Below are positions 1 to 8,101 of a stretch of DNA of 64,000 nt, one piece after another. The position numbers were made by a program, and so were the translations under genes. Within the stretch, counting starts at the first letter, position 1. Each line of letters starts with the position of its first letter. A model generated the notes under the pieces. That model ran no database searches. It saw nothing but the letters and a program-made list of their open reading frames with translations, and was not told where the DNA came from. This DNA is from JALZMG01 sp963739975 (lineage in GTDB: Bacteria > Actinomycetota > Acidimicrobiia > Acidimicrobiales > Ilumatobacteraceae): the NCBI GenBank assembly GCA_963739975.1, contig CAVUCK010000008.1, positions 1 to 64,000 on the forward strand, given 5' to 3'.

Positions 1-35
1 GGACAGGTGGCCGACACTGCCAAGGAAGCGTCGCC

Positions 36-130
36 GGCTCGATGGCCAAGATTTACCCCGAGCGCGATACTGGCTCGATCGCCGAGCTAACCCCGGCGAC
101 AACACCAAGCATCACCTCGAAGCCCACCAA
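36..130. repeat. Direct repeat, copy 1 (diverged, about 90 bp)
   Basis: This block resembles 657-745 in the same orientation. The best conserved stretch is ccccgagcgcgatactgg, identical in both, followed by matching segments around ccggcgac and gatcacctc/catcacctc. The reverse-strand translation of this copy reads like the start of the protein encoded at 502-726 but stops early. A second, broken copy of that gene may therefore begin here and run off the window. Confidence 0.6.
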
Positions 131-444
131 TCGGTGGTGAGCCGCCGCTCTGCGGCGGCTCGGAAGCGGTTCATTGAGGCTTTGACCGCGTTAAGCGCTC
201 TGAGGGGAAGCCGAGTCAAATCGAACGACAGAAATGCGACAGGACCCGTCGCCAACATCCCCAGCGGGTGGCCGGGGAGCGCTTTCGCCGGGGTCGCAGC
301 CGGTTCGCGCAGCGACGACCCAGGATCGTGGGCGACAGTCGGCAGCGCCTTCTCAACCCGAGCCCGAAGGTCGTCCTCCGCAAGCACTCCCAGACGGATC
401 GACTCCAGCTCGACTCCGACAACATCTGGCATGGCGGCCCCCAT
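112..444 (-). CDS. Hypothetical protein
   Basis: This 110-residue frame starts with ATG. It has a plausible amphipathic N-terminal part, a Pro/Ala-rich middle and a hydrophobic stretch near residues 62-75 (LGMLATGPVAFLSF). I recognise no family. Third codon positions are biased to G/C but less than in the chromosomal genes further right, which suggests acquired DNA. The stop codon lies inside direct-repeat copy 1, and a second unrecognised minus-strand gene lies upstream at 502-726. It could be a decayed fragment; the coding call rests only on frame length and codon usage. Confidence 0.35.
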   Translation of the reverse strand: MGAAMPDVVGVELESIRLGVLAEDDLRARVEKALPTVAHDPGSSLREPAATPAKALPGHPLGMLATGPVAFLSFDLTRLPLRALNAVKASMNRFRAAAERRLTTDWWASR

Positions 445-501
445 TCGGATGAGGCGCTGCCAGGGTCTGGAGCATCGCGTTCGAGTCCACCGGGCAGCGT
501 A

Positions 502-726
502 CTAACTCGCCAGGCCTTCCGTCACCCCGTGAAGTGTCGCGCCCGGGTCGTGGGCATCGTCCTCAACCAACCCCTCCGTCGTCCGCACGTCGGTGCCGTC
601 TTGGCCGACGTCCACGACGACTGGCAAGCCGACGACCGTCGCTCGCCCTCCGAAGGCTCGATGGAGCTGCGCCACCCCGAGCGCGATACTGGTCACGTCG
701 CCGAACTCACACCCGGCGACTAACAC
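502..726 (-). CDS. Hypothetical protein
   Basis: A 74-residue frame with a non-ATG start, Val/Gly-rich at first and acidic later (VDVGQDGTDVRTTEGLVEDD). No domain is recognised. Its 5' end lies in direct-repeat copy 2, and a diverged, prematurely terminated version of the same N-terminus appears near the left window edge. It may be one member of a small duplicated gene array inside the integrated element. The start codon is uncertain. About 140 bp between its start and the end of the transposase gene hold nothing I can name. Confidence 0.3.
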   Translation of the reverse strand: MLVAGCEFGDVTSIALGVAQLHRAFGGRATVVGLPVVVDVGQDGTDVRTTEGLVEDDAHDPGATLHGVTEGLAS

Positions 727-745
727 CGAGGATCACCTCAAAGCG
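657..745. repeat. Direct repeat, copy 2 (diverged, about 90 bp)
   Basis: Partner of 36-130. It covers the 5' end of the small minus-strand gene at 502-726. The two copies differ by scattered substitutions and short indels, so the duplication is old rather than a recent tandem copy. Confidence 0.6.
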
Positions 746-864
746 CGACTCAGTGGGGCGCAGCCATGGCGAGGCTCCTAACCCCCGTCGCGGATGGTCC
801 GCTTCCCCTCGTCCCACTTCAACGCGAAGACCCGCCAGAGCAGGCCGCTGAGGCTTAACGGGCT

Positions 865-2135
865 CTACGCGGCGAACGCTGGTTGACGGCCTCGGATTCT
901 GCGGGTGGGGACGGTAACCCATGTGATTCCGCAGCCGAGGAGGAGTCGACGTCGATAGTTGTCGAAGTTGCGGTAGCCGTGGCGGATGCGGCGGATCTTC
1001 TCGATGAGCAGGTCCACGGCTTCGGTCGGTCCGTTGCTGGCGCCGCCGGTGGTGTGAAAGGCGAGGACCTCGTCACGCCAGCGGTCGATGGTCGTGGCCA
1101 GTCGGGTCAGTTCGGGGATCTCGACGTCGGCGGCGTGCTGGAAGAAGACGATCAGCCGACGCTTGGCGTGGGGATGTCGCGTGCGGCGTAGACCTCAGCG
1201 AGCAGCTCGCGGGCGAGCCACACGGCAGCGACTTCGCCGTCGGGGTCGCCGGCGGCGAGTCCGGCACGTAAGCGTTCCCAGCCTCGTTCATTGAGGTTGG
1301 ACCAGGTGCGTAGCAGCAGGCGACGGATCCCGTACAACGGATCCATCTTGCGGCCGCGGTGACCGAGCTGGTCCTGCTGCACCCGACGGCGGACGTCGTT
1401 GACGGCTTCGGAGGCGAGGCGGATGGCGTGGAAGTGATCGATCACCAACGTCGCCGTCGGGAGCACGTCGCCGATCGCGGTGGCGTAGCCACGGAACGCG
1501 TCGATCGCCGCGACGTCGATGCGGTCGGCCCACCAGATCGGCTGCGACTCGACCCACTCCCGCACCACCTGGCCCGAACGAGCTGGGGTGACGTCGAGCA
1601 ACCGGCCCCGATCGAGATCGACGAACGTGGTCGCCATCTGGGTGCGCCGCCGGGCGTTGGCGTGCTGGAACGTGTGCTCATCGACCCCCAGCTTGCTGGT
1701 CCGCTGGAGCCGCCGATCGGCGTCGATGAGGGTGTCGCCGTAGTCGACAACGGCCTGATGGGCGCACGCCCAGCCGACCCCAAACTCACGAGCCACTCCC
1801 GCCACCGAGTCGAGGTCCTCACCGACGCGCCGGCAGATCTCCCGGCGGGCCCGCTCGGTCAGCGAAGCCCGCACCCCGATCTCAGCGGACGTCTCCGACC
1901 ACGACCCGACCTCGCAGCGTCCCTCACGGCAACGCCAGGTGCGCTTGACCCACACGATCACCGATGGGGTGCCGGCGATCGGCAGATCGCGAACCGTCAC
2001 CTGGCGGCGACCGCTGCCGGCCGCGCACACCCCGCAGCCCGCACACCACGCCTGGCTTGCCGTCGTCTCGACGAGCAGCCAGTGCTCACCGTTCTCACAC
2101 GGGCCTCCTCGGGATCCAGACGCGGCGACGGACAC
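865..2135 (-). pseudogene. ISL3-family transposase, frameshifted
   Basis: Cut-and-paste transposase of the ISL3 type. The main frame (GTG start at 2135) has an N-terminal zinc-finger-like CxxC (AWCAGCGVC) and a second cysteine pair (WRCREGRCE). Acidic catalytic-type segments follow: LGVDEHTF, AAIDAFRGYATA and LVIDHFHAIRLA. At about 1170-1173 a run of G on the plus strand is one base short, and the frame stops after RDIPTPSVG. Reading past the run in the next frame gives a perfect family-like tail (TGGASNGPTEAVDLL, GYRNFDNYRLRLLL) to a stop at 865-867. One missing base therefore explains the break. No convincing terminal inverted repeats were found. It is inactive as written, or the break is an assembly indel. 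Confidence 0.75.
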
Positions 2136-2309
2136 GCGACGGCTGCGACAAGCCCGTCAGGAGACAAACCGCAATCGAGACGCCAGCCGCGTCCCCGATT
2201 TCTCGAATCGTCATCGATCTGTAACTCGGGTCGCCTGCCGACGGGAGACGCACGAGCTGGCCGACCGAGCGACGGTCGGTGACGCACCGAGTCTCGCTAT
2301 CGTGGTGTC

Positions 2310-2522
2310 GTGACGTCACGACAGACAACGGTGCGCTTGCCCGAGGACCTCGCCGCGACGGCCGAGGCCGTTGCCCGTGTCAGGGGCGTGAGTGTGAACG
2401 CGCTCATCGTCGAGTCGTTGAGTGCCGAGATCGAGCGGACGAGGGCAGACCGGGACTTCACGACCCGGGCCCGGAAGCTGCTCGAGCGCGATCGGGAGCT
2501 GATCGAACGTCTCGCCAAGTGA
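2310..2522 (+). CDS. Ribbon-helix-helix type antitoxin paired with Doc
   Basis: A 70-residue protein. It begins with a short beta-type strand (QTTVRLPEDL) followed by two helices (AATAEAVARVRG, SVNALIVESLSAEIERT), as in CopG/Arc-type DNA-binding antitoxin domains. A charged C-terminal tail (KLLERDRELIERLAK) follows, of the kind that wraps the partner toxin. Its stop codon overlaps the next start by 4 bp (GTGA), so the two genes are translationally coupled. By family knowledge it should repress the operon and neutralise the Fic/Doc protein. The RHH assignment rests on pattern, not on a strong motif. Confidence 0.7.
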   Translation: MTSRQTTVRLPEDLAATAEAVARVRGVSVNALIVESLSAEIERTRADRDFTTRARKLLERDRELIERLAK

Positions 2523-2926
2523 CGCGCTACCTCTCGCTGGCCGAGTACTTCTGGCTGGCCGAGCAGGTGACTCTCACGCCAGCCGAGGTGCTCCTCAAGG
2601 TCAGCCGCACCGATCTCGCCGACTCGGCGCTGCATGCACCGCAGGCCGGCTTCGGCGACGAGGACTTCTACCCGGACCTCATCGACAAGGCGGCGGTCTT
2701 GACGTGCCGACTGGCGTGGAACCATCCGCTGCCGGACGGCAACAAGCGTGCCGCGTGGGCGGCGCTCGTGGTGTTCATCGATCTCAACGGGGGGCGGTGG
2801 GAGCCAGATCCGCCGGACGTCGGCGACGCCGAAGCTGCCATGCTGCAGGTGGCGGCACGCGAGGTCGACGAAGCCTGGTTCGCCGGCTGGCTCCGTTCGC
2901 GGACCGTGTTCGACCCGACGGCCTGA
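2519..2926 (+). CDS. doc: Doc-family toxin (Fic fold)
   Basis: A 135-residue protein of the Doc branch of the Fic family. Phage P1 Doc phosphorylates elongation factor EF-Tu and so stops translation. The Fic signature is visible at about residues 68-76 as HPLPDGNKR, with the histidine, acidic residue, GN and basic pair all present, so the active site looks intact. The N-terminal SLAEYFWLAEQV and the segment after the motif (AAWAALVVFIDLNGG) match Doc proteins well. The GTG start at 2519 is chosen because it gives the GTGA overlap with the antitoxin and normal Doc length. It most likely acts as an addiction module for the integrated element. Confidence 0.85.
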   Translation: MTRYLSLAEYFWLAEQVTLTPAEVLLKVSRTDLADSALHAPQAGFGDEDFYPDLIDKAAVLTCRLAWNHPLPDGNKRAAWAALVVFIDLNGGRWEPDPPDVGDAEAAMLQVAAREVDEAWFAGWLRSRTVFDPTA

Positions 2927-2978
2927 TCATCTGGCCGGGTGGGTCGACGAGCGGGCTGGTGATCCGCCCCGTGTGTGG

Positions 2979-4067
2979 TCACGCCACGCCGGCGGCGGCG
3001 CGTGCTTGGATCCAGCCTTGGTCGAACGCAACGGCGATCGCTTCGTCGAGCTCGGGGAAGAGGTGGCCGTAGCGGTCGAGCGTGACGGTGATCGAGCTGT
3101 GGCCCATGCGCACCTGGATCGCCTTGGGGTGGGCGCCCGACGCGATGGCGAGGGCGACGCTCGTGTGGCGCAGGTCGTGGAACCGGCACTTCACCCCGGC
3201 GGCGGCCAGCGCCTTCTTCCAGACGTGGGTCTGGAAGCTGGCGTGCTGCAGCGGGGTGCCGGTGGTGGTCGTGAAGACGAGCTCGTCGTCGCCATCGGGG
3301 CGACCGGCGAGGTGGCGGCGGAGCATCTCGGCGGTGCTGGCCGAGATCGTGATCGAGCGCACGCCGGCGGACGTCTTGGGCGGACGGCGAAGCCATTGAC
3401 GCTCGACGTAGAGCAGCTGCTCGGTGACCCGGACCTTGCGGCGGGCGAGGTCGACCCGGCCGCGCCGGAGCCCGACCAGCTCGCTCCAGCGCATCCCGGA
3501 GTCGAGGGCCAGGTAGATCATCGGGCGCAGGCGCTCGGGGTGCGCCTCGGCGAGGGTGACGGCCTGCGACCAGTTGAGGATCGCCATCGGCCGGGCCGGT
3601 ACCCGGGGCGGGCGGACCTTGGCGCACGGGTTCGTGAGGAGCCGGTCCTTCTCGACCGCGGACTGCAGGACCCGGCGCAGCGTGCGGTAGTGGCGGTGCA
3701 CCGACGACGGCGAGATGCCACGGGCGAGCTCGGCGCCGAGCCACTCCTCGATCTCCTCGGCGTTCAGACGCGACAGCCGCCGGTCGCCGAGCGCCGGGAG
3801 CACGTAGAGCTGAAGGTCGCGCCGGTAGGTCGCCAGCGACGTCGGCGCCAGCGACAGCGACGATCGGAGGAACATCTCCGCCCACGCCTGCAACGGGATC
3901 TCCGACTTGCGGGGGTCGACCCAGTCGCCCCGGTCCATGTCGACCTCGACCTCGCGGGCGAAGCGATCGGCGTCGGCCTTGCGCCGGAACGTGCGGCTGC
4001 GCGGACGCCCCAGCGGGTCGCGGTACCGCACCCGGTAGTTCCCGCTGCGCTTCTCGATCGACGCCAT
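2979..4067 (-). CDS. int: Tyrosine recombinase / phage-type integrase
   Basis: A 362-residue site-specific recombinase. It opens with an AP2-like arm-binding domain (KRSGNYRVRYRDPLGR), then a SAM-like core-binding domain (about residues 70-150) and a catalytic domain. Catalytic residues are visible: Arg in SGMRWSEL (about 193), His and Arg in HDLRHTS (about 297-300), His in MGHSS and the nucleophilic Tyr in DRYGHLF (about 333). The ATG at 4067 is preceded by GAGGGGGT and starts exactly at the arm domain; the in-frame extension upstream to 4172 looks non-coding. It faces away from the tRNA-Cys gene, whose 3' end is 148 bp upstream and is the presumed attachment site. Confidence 0.92.
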   Translation of the reverse strand: MASIEKRSGNYRVRYRDPLGRPRSRTFRRKADADRFAREVEVDMDRGDWVDPRKSEIPLQAWAEMFLRSSLSLAPTSLATYRRDLQLYVLPALGDRRLSRLNAEEIEEWLGAELARGISPSSVHRHYRTLRRVLQSAVEKDRLLTNPCAKVRPPRVPARPMAILNWSQAVTLAEAHPERLRPMIYLALDSGMRWSELVGLRRGRVDLARRKVRVTEQLLYVERQWLRRPPKTSAGVRSITISASTAEMLRRHLAGRPDGDDELVFTTTTGTPLQHASFQTHVWKKALAAAGVKCRFHDLRHTSVALAIASGAHPKAIQVRMGHSSITVTLDRYGHLFPELDEAIAVAFDQGWIQARAAAGVA

Positions 4068-4079
4068 CGCGACCCCCTC

Positions 4080-4215
4080 GTGGACGCGTTCTGGACACAC
4101 CAGAACGAAAATGGGCACATTTGGGCACAGACTGACGGTCTCTGGCGGACACCAGCGGTCACTGGCGGTCAAACAGAAAACAGCCGCTGAGCAGGTAGGT
4201 TACCCACTCAACGGC
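4080..4215. promoter_or_regulatory. Candidate integrase arm sites and attachment region
   Basis: Between the integrase start and the tRNA-Cys 3' end lie several short repeated heptamer-like motifs: ctggacacacc, atgggcacatttgggcaca, tggcggacacc and actggcggtca. Repeated GGACAC/GGGCACA boxes beside a tRNA target are typical arm-type binding sites of tyrosine integrases. The crossover core should overlap the tRNA 3' part at 4216-4260. Seen by eye only; binding is inferred. Confidence 0.4.
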
Positions 4216-4290
4216 TGGAGGCGACGCCGGGAATCGAACCCGGGTAGAGGGCTTTGCAGGCCCTTGCCTGAACCACTCGGCCACGTCGCC
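4216..4290 (-). tRNA. tRNA-Cys (GCA), CCA encoded
   Basis: On the minus strand this reads as a full cloverleaf. The acceptor GGCGACG pairs with CGTCGCC, the D arm contains TGGTTCAGG, the anticodon loop is in CCTGCAAAGCC with anticodon GCA, and the T arm is GGGTTCGATTCCCGG. U73 is followed by genomically encoded CCA. U73 and GCA fit cysteine. The gene is intact, as expected where an integrating element restores the 3' end of its target. Confidence 0.95.
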
Positions 4291-4363
4291 CGGTGAGGCG
4301 ATCGCACGATACCGGGCCGGCTCGACGGGTTCGGCGGGATCTGGGCGGTGGCAGACTTCGGGG

Positions 4364-5578
4364 ATGGCGTACAACTCGACGGGGCTGGTCGTCCACGACG
4401 CCGACGCCCACATCATGGAGCCGCCGGGATGGCTGCGCTCCCACGCCGACCCCGGGATCCGGGACCGCATCGAGCCGTTGCGGTACACCAGCGGCAACGA
4501 GCTGCGCCAGACCGGTGACCCGGTCGAGCAGCTGGCCGACCTCGACGCCGCGTTCGAGCGGCTGCGCGCCCGCCACGCCAGCGACGAGTACCGCAGCACC
4601 GAGGCGGCCGACATCATGGTTCGCAAGAACTTCGCCGCCACGGGAGCCTTCGTCGCCGACGACCGGCCCCGTGCCCTCGACCTGCTCGGCTTCTCCAGCC
4701 AGCTGCTGTTCAACACGTTCCACAACCGCCGGCTCCACGACTGGGAGCACAGCGGCGACCTCGAGCTGGCCATCGGCGCCGCCCGGGCCCACAACCGGGG
4801 GATGGTCGAGTTCTGCTCGATCGACGAGCGTCTGCTGCCGACGTGCTATGTGCCGCTGGCCGACCTGGAGCGGGCCGCTGCGCTGGCCGCCGAGGCCATC
4901 GAGCTGGGCGCCGCCGCGCTGCTCGTCGCCTCCGGCTGCCCGCCGACCCACTCCCCCAGCCACGTCGCCCTCGACGCCGTGTGGGCGGTGGCCAGCGAGG
5001 CCGGCATCCCGATCGTCTTCCACGTCGGTGGCACCGGTGATCTGATCGACGCCAACTACTTCCGCAACGGGCTGCCGATCCCTCCCGACTTCCACGGCGG
5101 CGAGGAGAACTTCCGCTCGGTCGACTACATGGGCATCCCCGCTCCGCCGGCCCAGACGCTGGCCACGATGATCTTCGACGGGGTCCTCGACCGGTTCCCC
5201 GACCTGCGCATCGGGGTCATCGAGCAGGGAGCGATCTGGCTGCCGTCGTGGATGCGCCAGATGGAGTCGGCGTTCGACGCCTTCGCCCGCCACGAGGAAC
5301 GGCTGCAGGCGCTGACCATGCGTCCGAGCGAGTACGTCCGCCGGCAGATCCGGGCCACGCCCTACCCGACCGAGGACGTCGGGTGGATCATCGAACAGGC
5401 CGGCCCCGAGGTGTGCCTGTTCTCGTCGGACTACCCGCACGTCGAGGGCGGCCGCCGGCCGATCGAACGGTTCGAATCCTCGCTCGCCGGCATCGACGAG
5501 GCCGCCCGCCACGCCTTCTACCACGACAACTTCGTCGACCTGATGGGTTCCGCGCTGCCCGCCGTCGTCGCCGCCTGA
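4364..5578 (+). CDS. Amidohydrolase-2 family metal-dependent hydrolase/decarboxylase
   Basis: A 404-residue TIM-barrel protein of the amidohydrolase-2 (ACMSD-like) family, which hydrolyses or decarboxylates carboxylated, often aromatic substrates. The N-terminal metal motif is altered (VHDADAHIME, where many relatives have DxHxH). A histidine strand (IVFHVGGTG) lies mid-protein, and the C-terminal acidic motif SSDYPHVEGG is typical of this family. FPDLRIGVIEQGAIWLPSWM is another family block. It is cytosolic by absence of a signal. It lies alone between the tRNA-Cys gene and a convergent anti-sigma gene, so context does not identify a substrate. Confidence 0.8.
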   Translation: MAYNSTGLVVHDADAHIMEPPGWLRSHADPGIRDRIEPLRYTSGNELRQTGDPVEQLADLDAAFERLRARHASDEYRSTEAADIMVRKNFAATGAFVADDRPRALDLLGFSSQLLFNTFHNRRLHDWEHSGDLELAIGAARAHNRGMVEFCSIDERLLPTCYVPLADLERAAALAAEAIELGAAALLVASGCPPTHSPSHVALDAVWAVASEAGIPIVFHVGGTGDLIDANYFRNGLPIPPDFHGGEENFRSVDYMGIPAPPAQTLATMIFDGVLDRFPDLRIGVIEQGAIWLPSWMRQMESAFDAFARHEERLQALTMRPSEYVRRQIRATPYPTEDVGWIIEQAGPEVCLFSSDYPHVEGGRRPIERFESSLAGIDEAARHAFYHDNFVDLMGSALPAVVAA

Positions 5579-5609
5579 CGCTCGGCGGTCACGGCGACTT
5601 CCTCGCGGG

Positions 5610-6263
5610 TTACGGGCGCAGGGGGCCGCGCAGCACCACTTCGCCCGACGAATCCGTCCCCTCGCCCTCGCGCTGGAGGGTGACGGTGAGCGTCGGGTAG
5701 TCGTCGAGGTCGACGCCGGCCCACAGCGTCACCAGCGAGTCGCCGCCACGCACGTGGAACGAACCCACGCTGACCAGGTCGCCGTCGTCCGAACGGACCC
5801 AACCCTGGTAGTAGGTCCCGGGCGGGGCCGGTTCGAGCCCAATGATGTCGAGGCGGATGGCCACACCGGCGGTGAGCTCGTCGACAACGGCAGTGGCGCT
5901 CGCCTCCGGCGCCAGCTCCGTGCCGACGATCGTGCGCGCCACCCCCTCCCCGGCATCGTCACCGGTGACCAGCACGACGCCGACGGCGATGACGATCACC
6001 GCCGCGGCGACGGCGGCCAGTCGCGCCATCGTGTGCCTGCGTGACGGCCGCCGCACCGGCGCCGACCTGGTCGCCGGCGCGCCGCCGGGATCCGACTGGG
6101 CGCGTTCGGTGTCGATCGCCGCCACGATCGACTCCTCCGAGCCGGCCGGCACGTCCGCCCACACCGCCGGGGCGGCCAGGGCGCGAGTCACCCATGCCGG
6201 CAGCGCCGGTGGCTCATCGGGATCGTCCACCGCGTCCCGCCGAGGATCGTCGTGCTCACTCAT
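5610..6263 (-). CDS. RskA-like anti-sigma factor
   Basis: A 217-residue single-pass membrane protein. An acidic and Pro-rich cytosolic part (1-75) is followed by one strongly hydrophobic helix (MARLAAVAAAVIVIAVGVVLV). The extracytoplasmic C-terminal domain resembles the anti-sigma-K RskA domain (PPGTYYQGWVR, VSVGSFHVRGG, LTVTLQREG). The start overlaps the stop of the upstream sigma gene (ATGA), the classic sigma/anti-sigma arrangement. It should bind and hold the ECF sigma factor at the membrane and release it on proteolysis. A zinc-binding HxxxCxxC motif is absent, as in RskA-type factors. Confidence 0.75.
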   Translation of the reverse strand: MSEHDDPRRDAVDDPDEPPALPAWVTRALAAPAVWADVPAGSEESIVAAIDTERAQSDPGGAPATRSAPVRRPSRRHTMARLAAVAAAVIVIAVGVVLVTGDDAGEGVARTIVGTELAPEASATAVVDELTAGVAIRLDIIGLEPAPPGTYYQGWVRSDDGDLVSVGSFHVRGGDSLVTLWAGVDLDDYPTLTVTLQREGEGTDSSGEVVLRGPLRP

Positions 6264-6849
6264 ACGTCATGCCCACTGCCGCCGTCACCACCCACTACGT
6301 CGCCGACATCGGTTCGGTTCACCGGATCGAGGTGGGCCAGCAGCGCCGCCAACCGACGGTGGGCCCGATGGCTGCGCGACTTGACGGTCCCCACCGGGAT
6401 CCCCAGCCGATCGGCGATCTCCGGGTGGCTCAACCCGTCGAACCAGCTCATCCGCACGACCTCGCGCTCGTCGGCGGGCAGCTCGTCGACGGCCAGGCCG
6501 ACCTCCCATGCCTCCCACAGCTGCTCCATCGACGGCGGCAGGTCGACGACGTCGAGGGTCGAGCTGTCGGCCACCTCGACCCGCCGGTTGCGTCGGTAGG
6601 CGTCGATGGCCTGGCGGCGGGCGATCGAGTAGAGCCACGGCCCGAGCTCCCGCCCCGGCTCGAAGCGCGCCGCCGCCCGCCACGCGTTCAGGAACGTCGC
6701 CTGCACCACGTCGGCCGCCTCCGTCGGGTCGTGCAAACCGACAGAGCGATCGTGTGCACCGCCCGCCCGTAGCGTCGGTACACGGCCCGCACGACGTCTT
6801 CGTCGCCGCTCGGGAACCGGCGGGCCAGCTCACGATCGTCCAACTGCAC
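6260..6849 (-). pseudogene. ECF RNA polymerase sigma factor, one frameshift
   Basis: Group 4 sigma-70 factor. The first frame (GTG at 6849) gives the start of region 2 (DEDVVRAVYRRYGRAVHTIALSV). From about 6736 the second frame continues region 2 (HDPTEAADVVQATFLNAW, GPWLYSIARRQAIDAYRR) and region 4 (LPADEREVVRMSWFDGL, SHPEIADRLGIPVGTVKSR). Joining the frames requires one extra base near the AAA at 6735-6737. Both halves are otherwise perfectly conserved and the partner anti-sigma gene is intact, so an assembly indel is as likely as a true mutation. Product if functional: a stress-type sigma factor controlled by the downstream anti-sigma factor. Confidence 0.75.
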
Positions 6850-6931
6850 CGCGACGCATCCTCGCACGGCGCGAACCGCCCACGGGGTGACCACGTACAG
6901 GCAGGTGAACGATCACGTCTTGGAGGTACTC

Positions 6932-7564
6932 GTGAACACCGTCCGCACCACCGTTCGTCGCCCGGCCATCCGCCGGGCCGGCATCGTCGTGACCGCCCTC
7001 GTCGCCCTCGCCGCCTGCGGTGACGACGACGCCAGCACCACGTCGACGGCGCCCGCAGCCGGTGCGGCCACCACCGGCGCCACCGGCACCACGGCCGCCC
7101 CCGCGACCACGGCGTCCGACGGCGGCCTCTACGGCCCGTCGCCCACGCCCGCCGACGTCACCGACTCCACGGCCGGAGGGTCCGACTCGACCGGCGCGGC
7201 GAGCGACGGGGCCGGCGGGGCGACGGTGGCGACGGCCGAGTCCGATCTCGGCACGATCCTCGTCGATGCCGACGGCCGCACGCTGTACGCGTTCACGCCG
7301 GACACCGAGGGCGTTCCGACCTGCATCGATGACTGCGCCGATGCCTGGCCCCCGGCCATCGTCGACGGCGAGATCGACGCCGGCGACCTGGACGCCTCGG
7401 TGTTCACGCTGGTCGAGCACCCCGCCGGTGGGCAGCAGCTCAAGGCCGGCGACTTCCCGCTGTACCTCTTCGCCGGCGACGTCGCTCCCGGCGACGTCAA
7501 CGGCCAGGGGTCCGGCGACGTCTGGTTCGTCGTCGCTCCCGACGGCACCCTGATCGAGTCCTGA
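6932..7564 (+). CDS. Lipoprotein with COG4315-type secreted repeats
   Basis: A 210-residue exported lipoprotein. A basic N-terminus (TVRRPAIRR) and hydrophobic core (AGIVVTALVALAAC) end in a lipobox with Cys at about residue 27. A Ser/Thr/Ala-rich linker of about 70 residues follows. Then comes a Lipoprotein_15 (PF03640-like) domain with the repeat hallmark GRTLYAFTPDTEGVPTCIDDCADAWPP and a second FPLYLFAGD unit. The GTG at 6932 is preceded by TTGGAGGT at good spacing; upstream in-frame codons are unlikely. The function of this family is unknown; it may interact with the envelope or redox partners through the conserved Cys pair. It is divergent from the sigma operon. Confidence 0.8.
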   Translation: MNTVRTTVRRPAIRRAGIVVTALVALAACGDDDASTTSTAPAAGAATTGATGTTAAPATTASDGGLYGPSPTPADVTDSTAGGSDSTGAASDGAGGATVATAESDLGTILVDADGRTLYAFTPDTEGVPTCIDDCADAWPPAIVDGEIDAGDLDASVFTLVEHPAGGQQLKAGDFPLYLFAGDVAPGDVNGQGSGDVWFVVAPDGTLIES

Positions 7565-7583
7565 CCTGGCGGGACGTCCCGTC

Positions 7584-7630
7584 CATCCGAGTGTTTGGAG
7601 CAGGAAGGCACTGCGCCAAACACTCGGATG
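7584..7630. terminator. Bidirectional transcription terminator hairpin
   Basis: A perfect 15-bp inverted repeat, CATCCGAGTGTTTGG and CCAAACACTCGGATG, with a 17-nt loop lies between the convergent lipoprotein and PPOX genes. A partial further copy (gcaaacactccgatg) follows at 7634-7648. There is no U-tract on either side, as is usual in high-GC actinobacteria. Confidence 0.75.
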
Positions 7631-7650
7631 CGGGCAAACACTCCGATGCG

Positions 7651-8073
7651 TCAGGCGGGGAGCATGCCGTAGGCGTGGGTGGGGCGGAGGCGGACGAGGA
7701 GCCGGCGGTCGGCGACCATCGCCCGCCGGAAGTCGTCCCAGTCGGGGTGCTCGCCGGCCAGGCTGCGGTACTGGTCGACGAGCGCCTCGACCGTCGCGTC
7801 GTCCACCTCGGTCGCCACCGGAGTCAGCTCGGCGTCGCCCTCCAGCACGGCGTAGGCATAGAAGTCGTCGCTGGTGACGTGCAGCGAGGCCCGTCCGTCC
7901 CGGCGCAGGTTGGCCGTCTTGGCCCGGCCATCGGTCACCGAGATCGACACGGTGCCGTCGTCGCCGACGCCGTAGGCGATGTTGGAGAGCTGCGGGCGAC
8001 CGTCGCGCTTCTGTGTGATCAGCACCCCGTGTCGGCGGCCACGGACGAAGTCGAGCGCACGATCCAGTTCCAT
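7651..8073 (-). CDS. PPOX-class F420/FMN-dependent oxidoreductase-type protein
   Basis: A 140-residue split-barrel flavin/deazaflavin reductase-type protein. Characteristic segments are LDFVRGRRHGVLITQKRDGRPQLSNIAYGV, VTDGRAKTANLRRDGRASLHV and the C-terminal DDFRRAMVADRRLLVRLRPTHAYGM. These match the actinobacterial TIGR03618-type PPOX F420 family, related to Rv1155/Rv2074. The ATG at 8073 gives the normal family length; upstream in-frame sequence is Pro/Arg-rich and lies between this gene and the PfkB gene. Substrate unknown; biliverdin-type or other hydride acceptors are possible. It lies 28 bp downstream of the PfkB gene on the same strand and is probably cotranscribed. Confidence 0.8.
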   Translation of the reverse strand: MELDRALDFVRGRRHGVLITQKRDGRPQLSNIAYGVGDDGTVSISVTDGRAKTANLRRDGRASLHVTSDDFYAYAVLEGDAELTPVATEVDDATVEALVDQYRSLAGEHPDWDDFRRAMVADRRLLVRLRPTHAYGMLPA

Positions 8074-8101
8074 GCCGGCACCAACCGGTTCGGCCGGTGG
8101 C

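Larger units (their letters stand above)
1..4215. mobile_element. Integrated genetic element at the tRNA-Cys 3' end (left end outside window)
   Basis: A tyrosine integrase gene lies 148 bp from the 3' end of a complete tRNA-Cys gene, the usual layout of an element integrated into a tRNA 3' end. From the tRNA outward the segment holds the integrase, a Doc/antitoxin pair, a frameshifted ISL3-type transposase and degenerate hypothetical DNA containing a duplicated block. I searched by eye for a second copy of the tRNA-Cys 3' end between 1 and 2978 and found none, so the distal attachment site should lie left of the window. The extent is therefore inferred; the integrase-tRNA juxtaposition is seen directly. 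Confidence 0.6.

Noticed and set aside
6735..6738. Programmed ribosomal frameshift in the ECF sigma gene
   Set aside because: No slippery heptamer or downstream stem was seen, and similar single-base breaks occur in unrelated genes nearby. Indel or mutation is simpler.
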